This document shows, in pieces, positions 16,275 through 23,516 of a DNA stretch of 64,000 nucleotides. Position numbers and translations under genes: made by a program. Where the stretch lies: assembly GCF_041431135.1 (NCBI RefSeq), contig NZ_CP107799.1, positions 2,480,001 to 2,544,000 on the forward strand. The letters are read 5' to 3'. Below the pieces are notes generated by a model. That model saw only the letters and a list, made by a program, of their open reading frames with translations, searched no databases and was not told where the DNA came from. Within the stretch, counting starts at the first letter, position 1; every line of letters begins with the position of its first letter. The stretch comes from Streptomyces sp. NBC_00554 (GTDB lineage Bacteria; Actinomycetota; Actinomycetes; Streptomycetales; Streptomycetaceae).

Positions 16275-17603
16275 TCACGCGCCCTTTGCGGCAGGCTCCA
16301 GAATCGCCACGCACTCCACGTGGTGCGTCATCGGAAACAGGTCGAATGCCCGAAGCGTCCGCACCTTGTACCCGCCGTCGCGGAAGTACCCCAGGTCGCG
16401 GGCGAGCGCCGCAGGGTCGCAGGCGACGTACGCGATGCGGCGGGCGCCGAGAGAGGACAGGTGCTCGACGGTCTTCTTGCCGGCGCCCGCGCGGGGCGGG
16501 TCGAGGACGATCAGGTCGACCTCGGTGATTCCGGTGCGCGGGAGGACCGCCTCGACCTTGCCCTGTTCGATCCGGACGCGGTCGAAGGCGGCGAGGTTGT
16601 GGCGGGCGTCCTCGACCGCGCGCTTGCCGGACTCGATGCCGAGGACCGCGCCCTTGTCGCCGAGGCGGTCGGCGAGGGCGCCGGCGAAGAGGCCGACGCC
16701 GCAGTACAGGTCGAGCGCCATCTCGCCCTTGCGCGGCGTCAGGCCCTGCATGACGGCCTTCATCAGGGTGTCCGCGGCCTGCGGGTGGACCTGCCAGAAG
16801 CCGCCGCTGCCGACACGGTAGGTGCGACCGTCGGCCCGCTCGCGGACGAAGGCGCGGCCGTGGACGCGGTGGATACCGCCGTCGTGCTCCTCGACGCGCA
16901 TGACGGAGACGGGCTTGTCGAGCTCGACGAGGGGCAGGCGGGCGCCGGGCCTGGGCTCCAGGATCACCATGCGGTCCTGGGACCCCGTGGCGGCGATCGC
17001 CTCGACGGACTCCATGCCGGACCAGTCACGCTCCTCGATGCCCAGCTCGCTGACGCCCGGCGCCGCGATCATGCAGTGCTCGATCGGCTCGACCTCGTGC
17101 GAGCGGTGGCGGCGCAGCCCGGCGTTGCCGTCCGCGTCGACGGCGTACTGCAGGCGCGTGCGCCAGGCCGGGACCTCGCCGGCCGGCAGCTTGTCGCCCT
17201 CCGCGGGCATCACCGTGCCGTCCCAGCCCGCCTCCTCCGGCGTGAGGCCCGCGAGCCGCTGCAGCTGCTCGGTGATGACCTCGCCCTTGAGCCGTCGCTG
17301 AGCGCCCGGCTTGGCGTGCTGCCAGTCACAGCCGCCGCAGCGGCCGGGACCGGCGTACGGACAGGGCGCCTCGACGCGGTCCTTGGACGGTTCGAGCACG
17401 GTGACGGCGTCGGCGCGCAGGAACCGCGCACCTTCCTCGCCCTCTGTCACGCGCGCGAGGACCCGCTCGCCGGGCAGGGCGTGCCGCACGAAGAGGACCT
17501 GGCCCTCGGCCGTACGGGCGATGCAGTGCCCGCCGTGGGCGACAGGGCCGATCTCGACCTCGTACTCCTCCCCCACCAGCGATTTCTTCGGTTCTGCCTG
17601 CAT
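16275..17603 (-). CDS. TrmA/RlmCD-type RNA (uracil-5-)-methyltransferase with Fe-S cluster
   Basis: A 442-residue enzyme. An N-terminal TRAM RNA-binding domain (~8-65, VGEEYEVEIGPVAHGGHCIAR) is followed by the iron-sulfur motif CPYAGPGRCGGCDWQH plus a distal Cys (EHCMIA) that together ligate a [4Fe-4S] cluster. The SAM domain comes next: DLYCGVGLFAGALADRLG, VLGIESGKRAVEDARHN and LDPPRAG. The catalytic Cys is in YVACDPAALARDL. It should form m5U in 23S rRNA or tRNA. The start at 17603 follows GGAG; the frame open to 17675 is an extension without support. I cannot tell RlmC, RlmD and TrmA specificity apart from sequence alone. Confidence 0.93.
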   Translation of the reverse strand: MQAEPKKSLVGEEYEVEIGPVAHGGHCIARTAEGQVLFVRHALPGERVLARVTEGEEGARFLRADAVTVLEPSKDRVEAPCPYAGPGRCGGCDWQHAKPGAQRRLKGEVITEQLQRLAGLTPEEAGWDGTVMPAEGDKLPAGEVPAWRTRLQYAVDADGNAGLRRHRSHEVEPIEHCMIAAPGVSELGIEERDWSGMESVEAIAATGSQDRMVILEPRPGARLPLVELDKPVSVMRVEEHDGGIHRVHGRAFVRERADGRTYRVGSGGFWQVHPQAADTLMKAVMQGLTPRKGEMALDLYCGVGLFAGALADRLGDKGAVLGIESGKRAVEDARHNLAAFDRVRIEQGKVEAVLPRTGITEVDLIVLDPPRAGAGKKTVEHLSSLGARRIAYVACDPAALARDLGYFRDGGYKVRTLRAFDLFPMTHHVECVAILEPAAKGA

Positions 17604-17723
17604 GGCGGGGTGACTCCAAATGCGAATGGGTGCGGAAACGGTGCGGGAAGGGGGAACGGCCGGACAACAGCCCACCAGTCTACGTGGACACTGCCCGGCC
17701 GCTCACCACAAGGCGAAGGGACA

Positions 17724-19778
17724 TCAGCCCTTCGTCGGCTCCGACGGCTCCTTCGGACGCTCGTGGGCGGGACCACGCCGCACCGCCCCTGGCGCGCTCC
17801 AGTCCTGCCGCTTGCGGGCCCGCTTCCGCGCGACCTCGGACGACTCCAGCTGGTAGGGCACCGACGTCACCATCACGCCCGGCGTGAACAGCAGCCGGCC
17901 CTTCAGCCGGAGGGCGCTCTGGTTGTGCAGTAGGTGCTCGTACCAGTGGCCGACCACGTACTCGGGGATGATCACGGAGACCACGTCGCGCGGCGAATCA
18001 CGGCGCAACCCCTTCACGTACTCGATGACGGGACGTGTGATCTCGCGGTACGGCGAGTCGAGGACCTTCAGCGGTACGTCGATGCCGCGCCGCTCCCACT
18101 CCTCGCGCAGGGCCTTCGTCTCGGCCGGGTCGACGTTGACGCTGAGCGCCTCCAGACTGTCGGAGCGCATCAGCTTGGCGTAGGCGAGGGCCCGCAGTGT
18201 GGGGCGGTGGATCTTGGAGATCAGGACGACGGAGCGGACGCGGGAGGGGCGGACGCTGTCGTCGGAGGGCCCCTCGGGCGCGATCAGTTCCTCGGCGACC
18301 CGGTCGTAGTGCTTACGGATCGCGCTCATCGTCGCGTAGAAGATCACCATGCCGAGCAGGGCGACCCAGGCGCCGTGCGTGAACTTCGTGACGAGTACGA
18401 CGACCAGCACAAGGCCGGTGAAGAAGGCTCCGAAGGTGTTGATCGCGCGGGAGCGGATCATGTGGCGGCGCTTGGCCTGGTCCTTCTCGGTGCGCAGGTG
18501 ACGGTTCCAGTGCCGGACCATGCCGGTCTGGCTGAGCGTGAAGGAGACGAAGACACCGACGATGTAGAGCTGGATGAGCTTGGTCGAGTCCGCCCCGTAG
18601 GCCCAGACGAGCACGGCGGCCGCGAGCGCGAGCAGCACGATGCCGTTGGAGAAGGCGAGGCGGTCGCCGCGGGTGTGCAGCTGGCGCGGGAGGTAACGGT
18701 CCTGCGCGAGGATCGAGCCCAGCAGCGGGAAGCCGTTGTACGCGGTGTTGGCGGCGAGGAAGAGGACCAGCGCGGTGGCGGCGGCCAGCACGACGAACGG
18801 GAAGCTGCCCTTGCCGAAGACTGCCTCGGCGACCTGCGAGATCACCGGGTTCTGTACATAGTCGGCGCCGACCGCCACGCCGTTGTGGATCAGGTCGACG
18901 GCCGGGTTCTCGGCCATCCGCACCTTGGTCGCCATGGCCAGGGCGATGATGCCGCAGAACATGGTGACGGCGAGCAGGCCCATCGCCGCGAGGGTGGTCG
19001 CGGCGTTCTTGGACTTGGGCTTGCGGAAGGCCGGGACACCGTTGGAGATCGCCTCCACGCCGGTGAGTGCGGCACAGCCGGAGGAGAAGGCGCGCAGCAG
19101 CAGGAAGACGAGGGCGAAGCCGGCGAGTCCCTGGTGCTCGGCCTGGATGTGGAAGTCGGCGGTCGGCGCCTTCATGGTGTCGTCCAGCACGAGCCCACGG
19201 AACGAGCCCCACGCGATCATGATGAAGACGCCCGCCACGAAGACGTACGTCGGAATCGCGAAGAGCTTTCCGGACTCCTTCACTCCGCGCAGGTTCATGA
19301 GCGTGAGCAGCACGATGACGGCGACCGCGCAGAGCACCTTGTGCTCGATCACGAACGGGATCGCCGAGCCAAGGTTCTCGATGCCGGACGCGATCGACAC
19401 GGCAACGGTGAGGACGTAGTCGACGAGCAGCGCGCTGGCGACCGTGAGGCCCGCCCGGGGGCCGAGGTTGGTGTTGGCCACCTCGTAGTCGCCACCGCCG
19501 CTCGGGTACGCGTGCACGTTCTGTCGGTACGAGGCGACGACGGTGAACATCAGCACGACGACCGCGACCGCGATCCAGGGGCTGAAGTGGTAGGCCGACA
19601 CGCCCGCGATGGAGAGGACCAGGAGCACTTCTCCGGGTGCGTACGCCACGGAGGAGAGCGGGTCGGATGCGAAGACGGGGAGTGCGATGCGCTTCGGCAG
19701 GAGTGTTTCTCCGAGCCGGTCACTGCGCAGTGCGCGCCCGATCAGGATCCGTTTGGGCACGTCGGTCAGTTTGGACAC
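17724..19778 (-). CDS. APC-superfamily permease, KimA-like putative K+ importer
   Basis: A 684-residue protein with ~12 membrane helices (residues ~30-480) of the APC superfamily and a ~190-residue cytoplasmic C-terminal domain containing VRSVVLISKIHRPTLRALAYAK. Early motifs FASDPLSSVAYAPGEVLLVL and YPSGGGDYEVANTNLG are typical of the amino-acid permease branch that includes B. subtilis KimA (YdaO), a high-affinity K+/H+ symporter. A long cytoplasmic tail is also a KimA trait. Neighbours are two TrkA/RCK proteins (divergent) and KdpDE, so K+ rather than an amino acid is the likely substrate; this is inference. GTG start without a Shine-Dalgarno; TACGAT sits 7 bases upstream, compatible with a leaderless mRNA. 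Confidence 0.85.
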   Translation of the reverse strand: MSKLTDVPKRILIGRALRSDRLGETLLPKRIALPVFASDPLSSVAYAPGEVLLVLSIAGVSAYHFSPWIAVAVVVLMFTVVASYRQNVHAYPSGGGDYEVANTNLGPRAGLTVASALLVDYVLTVAVSIASGIENLGSAIPFVIEHKVLCAVAVIVLLTLMNLRGVKESGKLFAIPTYVFVAGVFIMIAWGSFRGLVLDDTMKAPTADFHIQAEHQGLAGFALVFLLLRAFSSGCAALTGVEAISNGVPAFRKPKSKNAATTLAAMGLLAVTMFCGIIALAMATKVRMAENPAVDLIHNGVAVGADYVQNPVISQVAEAVFGKGSFPFVVLAAATALVLFLAANTAYNGFPLLGSILAQDRYLPRQLHTRGDRLAFSNGIVLLALAAAVLVWAYGADSTKLIQLYIVGVFVSFTLSQTGMVRHWNRHLRTEKDQAKRRHMIRSRAINTFGAFFTGLVLVVVLVTKFTHGAWVALLGMVIFYATMSAIRKHYDRVAEELIAPEGPSDDSVRPSRVRSVVLISKIHRPTLRALAYAKLMRSDSLEALSVNVDPAETKALREEWERRGIDVPLKVLDSPYREITRPVIEYVKGLRRDSPRDVVSVIIPEYVVGHWYEHLLHNQSALRLKGRLLFTPGVMVTSVPYQLESSEVARKRARKRQDWSAPGAVRRGPAHERPKEPSEPTKG

Positions 19779-19938
19779 GCAGAGGATCGTAAGCGTTCGA
19801 ACGGGGGCCCGCCCACCTGCCGTCCGACATCTGGCGTCCGAGTGAAAACGGGCACATGCCGCGCTGCGGATTCCGCACCCGCGGAGATCCGCATGCCTAT
19901 ATGAAAAACGTCCATATTTGCCCGCTTATGGAGGTTCC

Positions 19939-20034
19939 ATGCACGCCACCGCGGAGCTCATCGGCGCGGCCGCCGGACTCATCGGCCTCGGAATCCTCAC
20001 TCTGGTGAGCGTCCGCAGCATCAACCGCCGCTGA
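19939..20034 (+). CDS. 31-residue single-helix membrane miniprotein
   Basis: ATG at 19939, TGA at 20032-20034. The predicted peptide begins MHATAELIGAAAGLIGLG, continues ILTLVSV and ends RSINRR: one membrane helix with a positively charged cytoplasmic C-terminus. A strong GGAGG ribosome site lies 5 bases before the ATG. It sits between the divergent KimA-like permease and the two TrkA-like genes. Size and topology recall KdpF, the ~29-residue subunit of the Kdp potassium pump, although no sequence identity is claimed. An inverted repeat (TGCGGATTCCGC 19865-19876 / GCGGAGATCCGCA 19881-19893) upstream could be an operator. The ORF is real as read; expression and function are inferred. Confidence 0.6.
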   Translation: MHATAELIGAAAGLIGLGILTLVSVRSINRR

Positions 20035-20180
20035 TCGCGGCCGATCGCCACTGATCGCGGAAATCCAGCGGGCGAACGTGCACGGGGGTGCCCCCGACTG
20101 ACCGCGCGTGTGTAGCTTGGGCGGCGGTCTGAGACCCTGTTTAGCCTGAGCCGTAACCATTCACATTCGGAAGGACGGTC

Positions 20181-20852
20181 GTGCACATCGTCATCATGGG
20201 CTGCGGAAGAGTGGGTTCCGCTCTTGCCCAGACCCTGGAGCAACAGGGGCACACGGTCGCCGTGATCGACCAGGACCCCACCGCCTTCCGACGACTGGGC
20301 TCCGGGTTCGGCGGCCGTCGTGTCACCGGAGTCGGCTTCGACCAGGACACCCTGCGCGAGGCGGGCATCGAGGAGGCCGGGGCGTTCGCCGCGGTCTCCA
20401 GCGGTGACAACTCGAACATCATCGCGGCCCGGGTGGCCCGCGAGATGTTCGGCATCGAGAACGTCGCGGCGCGCATCTACGACCCGCGCCGCGCCGAGGT
20501 CTACCAGCGCCTCGGCATCCCGACCGTCGCCACCGTCCGCTGGACGGCCGACCAGATGCTCCGCCGGCTGCTGCCCTCGGGCGCCGAGCCGCTGTGGCGC
20601 GACCCCACCGGCGGCGTACAGCTCGCCGAGGTGCACACCTCCACCTCCTGGGTCGGCCACAAGATCAGCCGGCTCCAGGACGAGACCGGCGTGCGCGTGG
20701 GGTTCCTCACCCGGCTGGGCGAGGCGGTCCTGCCCACCTCGCAGACCGTGCTGCAAGAAGGCGACCTGGTGCACGTGATGATGCGCACGTCCGACGTGGA
20801 CAAGGTCGAGGCGTCCTTCGCCAAGGGCCCTGAAGAGGAGACCGGTCACTGA
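20181..20852 (+). CDS. TrkA/CeoB-type K+ uptake regulatory protein (RCK domain)
   Basis: A 223-residue cytosolic regulator with an N-terminal Rossmann NAD(H)-binding RCK_N domain (HIVIMGCGRVGSALAQTLEQ, GxGxxG) and a C-terminal RCK_C domain (~140-215). Such proteins form gating rings on K+ transporters and sense nucleotides; RCK_C domains can bind cyclic di-AMP. GTG start with GGAAGGA upstream. It overlaps the next gene by one base (TGATG), so the two are translationally coupled, as in the CeoB-CeoC pairs of actinobacteria. No TrkH/KtrB channel is encoded nearby; the only K+-type transporter here is the divergent KimA-like permease. Confidence 0.9.
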   Translation: MHIVIMGCGRVGSALAQTLEQQGHTVAVIDQDPTAFRRLGSGFGGRRVTGVGFDQDTLREAGIEEAGAFAAVSSGDNSNIIAARVAREMFGIENVAARIYDPRRAEVYQRLGIPTVATVRWTADQMLRRLLPSGAEPLWRDPTGGVQLAEVHTSTSWVGHKISRLQDETGVRVGFLTRLGEAVLPTSQTVLQEGDLVHVMMRTSDVDKVEASFAKGPEEETGH

Positions 20853-21529
20853 TGAGAGTCGCCATTGCCGGTGCCGGCGCCGTGGGCCGCTCGATCGCGG
20901 GCGAGCTCCTGGAGAACGGTCACGAGATCCTGCTGATCGACAAGGCGCCGACCGCCATCTCGGTCGAGCGCGTCCCGCAGGCGGAGTGGCTGCTCGCCGA
21001 CGCCTGCGAGATCACCTCCCTGGACGAGGCCGCGCTCCAGCGCTGCAACGTGGTCATCGCGGCCACCGGCGACGACAAGGTCAACCTCGTCGTCTCGCTG
21101 CTCGCGAAGACCGAGTACGGGGTTCCGCGGGTCGTCGCCCGCGTCAACAACCCCAAGAACGAGTGGCTGTTCAACGAGTCCTGGGGCGTCGACGTCGCCG
21201 TCTCCACCCCGCGCCTGATGTCGGCCCTGGTCGAGGAGGCCGTCAGCGTCGGCGACCTGGTCCGACTGCTCCGCTTCAGCCACGGCGACGCCAATCTCGT
21301 CGAGTTGACCCTGCCGCCGGAGTCCGCCCTGGCCGGCACCCAGGTCGGCGACGTCGAGTGGCCCGAGGACACGTCCCTGGTCACCATCATCCGCGGCACC
21401 CGCGTCCTGACCCCCTCCCGGGAGGACTCCCTGGAGGCCGGCGACGAGCTCCTGTTCGTGGCCGCGCAGGCCCGCGAGGAGCAGCTGGAGGACCTGCTGT
21501 CGGTGCGCCGCGAGGACGCATCGAGCTAG
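20852..21529 (+). CDS. TrkA/CeoC-type K+ uptake regulatory protein (RCK domain)
   Basis: A 225-residue paralogue of the preceding gene: RCK_N Rossmann motif MRVAIAGAGAVGRSIAGELL (residues 1-20) and RCK_C from ~140, with ALAGTQVGDVEWPEDTSLVTI. It is likely to form a hetero- or homo-oligomeric gating ring with its upstream partner. Start ATG overlaps the previous stop. A 52-bp perfect palindrome follows the stop and separates it from the convergent DUF3159 operon. Confidence 0.9.
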   Translation: MRVAIAGAGAVGRSIAGELLENGHEILLIDKAPTAISVERVPQAEWLLADACEITSLDEAALQRCNVVIAATGDDKVNLVVSLLAKTEYGVPRVVARVNNPKNEWLFNESWGVDVAVSTPRLMSALVEEAVSVGDLVRLLRFSHGDANLVELTLPPESALAGTQVGDVEWPEDTSLVTIIRGTRVLTPSREDSLEAGDELLFVAAQAREEQLEDLLSVRREDASS

Positions 21530-21538
21530 CCGCTTCCT

Positions 21539-21590
21539 GTACGACGATGGGGGCGCCCGGAGAATTCTCCGGGCGCCCCCATCGTCGTAC
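21539..21590. terminator. 52-bp perfect palindrome, bidirectional terminator
   Basis: Bases 21539-21564 are the exact reverse complement of 21565-21590, 26 bp per arm with no spacer. It lies 10 bp after the second trkA stop and 13 bp before the stop of the convergent DUF3159 gene, so it can serve both. Its 13-mer TACGACGATGGGG recurs at the sepH terminator (41211). Confidence 0.85.
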
Positions 21591-21602
21591 GGGCTGAAGT
21601 GC

Positions 21603-22358
21603 TTACGCCTCGCGGCGGTGGCTGGTCGGAGTGGTCTCGCCACGCTCCTGCGCGAGTGCGGCCTTCCGCTCCTCCTCGGCCTTCTCCTCGGCTTCCATTT
21701 CCGCGAACACGTCGATCGGCGGCGGCGCCTTCGCGAGGAAGACCCAGGTGAGCCAGACGGCGAGCAGGAAGGGCGGGATCTTCAGGGCGATCAGGACCCA
21801 GCCGAACTGGGTGGTGTCGGCCCACCAGTAGAGCGGGAAGAGGACCGCGCACTTGGCGAGCAGGATCAGGCCCCAGGCCCAGCTGGCCTTCGTGTACGCC
21901 TTCTTGCGGCCGGGGTTGCGGGTGCGCCAGGAGAGGTTCTCCTTGAAGACCGGGCCGAGCATCAGGCCGATCAGGGGCACGCCCGCGAGGGTGGTGACGA
22001 TGTAGGCGAGGGCCAGGCCGAGCGTGTAGAGCATGCCCGGCAGGTAGAAGTCCTTGGCGTTGCCCGTCATCATCGCGAAGACCACACCGAAGGCGACGCC
22101 GAAGACGCCGCTGAAGGCGTGCTTGACGGTGTCCTTCATGACCAGGCGGACCACCACGAGCAGCACGGACGTGGCAAGGGCGGCGATGGCCGCCGAATGC
22201 AGGTCCTTGTTGATCGTGAAGATGGTGACGAAGAGGAGGCCGGGCACGACGGTCTCGACCATGCCCCGCACACCGCCGAACGCCTCGAAGAGCGCGGCCT
22301 CCGTCACCGCCCTCGAATCCTGCTGGGCGTCTTCGGTCGGCTTGTCGAGCGACGTCAC
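21603..22358 (-). CDS. DUF3159 family membrane protein
   Basis: A 251-residue actinobacterial membrane protein with about six hydrophobic segments (TVVPGLLFVTIFTI, AIAALATSVLLVVVRLVM, FGVAFGVVFAMM, LYTLGLALAYIVTTLAG, ASWAWGLILLAKCAVLFPLYW, IPPFLLAVWLTWVFLA) and a charged Glu/Ala-rich cytoplasmic tail. The family has no established function to my knowledge. It starts with GTG 3 bases after the stop of the OB-fold gene. The OB-fold and DUF3159 genes form a short operon downstream of kdpDE on the same strand, which hints at a role linked to membrane or K+ homeostasis. Confidence 0.85.
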   Translation of the reverse strand: MTSLDKPTEDAQQDSRAVTEAALFEAFGGVRGMVETVVPGLLFVTIFTINKDLHSAAIAALATSVLLVVVRLVMKDTVKHAFSGVFGVAFGVVFAMMTGNAKDFYLPGMLYTLGLALAYIVTTLAGVPLIGLMLGPVFKENLSWRTRNPGRKKAYTKASWAWGLILLAKCAVLFPLYWWADTTQFGWVLIALKIPPFLLAVWLTWVFLAKAPPPIDVFAEMEAEEKAEEERKAALAQERGETTPTSHRREA

Positions 22359-22361
22359 CGG

Positions 22362-22760
22362 CTACTCCCGTCCGAGCGGTCTGAGTTCGTACTTCGGGTT
22401 GAACAGCACCCTACGGCCCCGGCTCATGGAGACGCGGCCCGATGCGATGAGCTTGCGCCCCGGCTCGATACCCACGATGGAGCGCCGGCCGAGCCACACC
22501 ACGTCCAGGGCCGCCGAGCCGTCGAACAGCTCGGCCTCCAGGGCCGGGACTCCCGCGCGCGGCCGCAGAGTGACCGTGCGCAAGGTACCAGTAACCGTCA
22601 CGATCTGTCGGTCGTGGCAGTCACCGATGCGCGTACAGCCCGCGGTCTCGGCGTCCTCGCGCAGCTCCTCGGACTCCAGGTCCTCCTGGGACGAGGAGAG
22701 CCTGTCCAGCATGCGCCGGAACCGGCCCGCCGGCTTTTCGGAACGAGGAACAGCACTCAT
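22362..22760 (-). CDS. OB-fold nucleic-acid-binding domain protein
   Basis: A 132-residue protein with an OB-fold resembling the tRNA anticodon-type domain (QIVTVTGTLRTVTLRPRAGVPALEAELFDGSAALDVVWLGRRS). A charged N-terminus (FRRMLDRLSSSQEDLESEELRED) precedes it. The partner nucleic acid is unknown. I chose the ATG at 22760: no Shine-Dalgarno is present, but TACGCT lies 6 bases upstream, fitting a leaderless transcript. A start at 22787 is possible but unsupported. It is followed by DUF3159 after 3 bases. Confidence 0.82.
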   Translation of the reverse strand: MSAVPRSEKPAGRFRRMLDRLSSSQEDLESEELREDAETAGCTRIGDCHDRQIVTVTGTLRTVTLRPRAGVPALEAELFDGSAALDVVWLGRRSIVGIEPGRKLIASGRVSMSRGRRVLFNPKYELRPLGRE

Positions 22761-22832
22761 ACCGAAAGCGTACCGGGGCCCGCTCACAGCGTCGTACCCG
22801 CGAGGGTCCGCGTTCGAACATACCCGCGATGA

Positions 22833-23516
22833 TCAGCGTTCGAACCGGTATCCCATCCCCGGCTCCGTGATGAAGTGCCGCGGATGTGAGGGGTCCACCT
22901 CCAGCTTGCGGCGCAGTTGCGCCATGTAGACCCGCAGATAGTTCGTCTCCGTGCCGTACGACGGCCCCCACACCTCCTGGAGCAGCTGCTTCTGGCTGAC
23001 CAGGCGGCCCGTGTTGCGCACCAGGACCTCCAGGAGGTGCCACTCCGTGGGGGTCAGCCGCACATCGCGTCCGTCGCGGTTGACCTTCTTGGCGGCCAGG
23101 TCGACGGTGAAGTCGTCGGTCTCGACGATCACGTCGTCCTCGCCGGCCCCGGTGGGCTCCGCGCGACGGACGGCGGCGCGCAGCCTGGCCAGCAGCTCGT
23201 CCATGCCGAAGGGCTTGGTGACGTAGTCGTCGGCGCCCGCGTCCAGGGCCTCGACCTTCTCGTCGGAGGAGTGCCGGGCGGAGAGCACCAGGATCGGCAC
23301 CCGGGTCCAGCCGCGCAGTCCCCTGATCACCTCGACACCGTCCATGTCGGGCAGGCCGAGGTCGAGCACGACGACGTCGGGGTGGCGGGCGGCGGCGAGC
23401 TGGAGCGCGGTGGCGCCGTCGGGGGCCGCGTCGACCTCGTACTTGCGTGCCTTCAGGTTGATGACGAGGGCTCGGGTGATCTGGGGTTCGTCATCGACCA
23501 CGAGGACCCGGGTCAT
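22833..23516 (-). CDS. kdpE: KdpE-type response regulator
   Basis: A 227-residue OmpR/PhoB-family regulator: receiver domain with acidic pocket (Asp8, Asp9), phospho-acceptor Asp52 (VVLDLGLPDMDG) and conserved Lys in TKPFGMDELL. The winged-helix DNA-binding domain is at ~130-225 (LTPTEWHLLEVLVRNTGRLVSQKQLL). Its start overlaps the stop of the KdpD gene by ATGA, giving translational coupling with its kinase. In other bacteria KdpE activates the kdpFABC K+ pump under K+ limitation. No pump genes are next to it here, so its targets may include the adjacent permease/RCK genes; that is inference. Confidence 0.93.
   Translation of the reverse strand: MTRVLVVDDEPQITRALVINLKARKYEVDAAPDGATALQLAAARHPDVVVLDLGLPDMDGVEVIRGLRGWTRVPILVLSARHSSDEKVEALDAGADDYVTKPFGMDELLARLRAAVRRAEPTGAGEDDVIVETDDFTVDLAAKKVNRDGRDVRLTPTEWHLLEVLVRNTGRLVSQKQLLQEVWGPSYGTETNYLRVYMAQLRRKLEVDPSHPRHFITEPGMGYRFER

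Noticed and set aside
17934..19904. 656-codon open frame opposite the KimA-like permease
   Set aside because: Charged low-complexity shadow with no recognisable domain; the other strand encodes twelve membrane helices.
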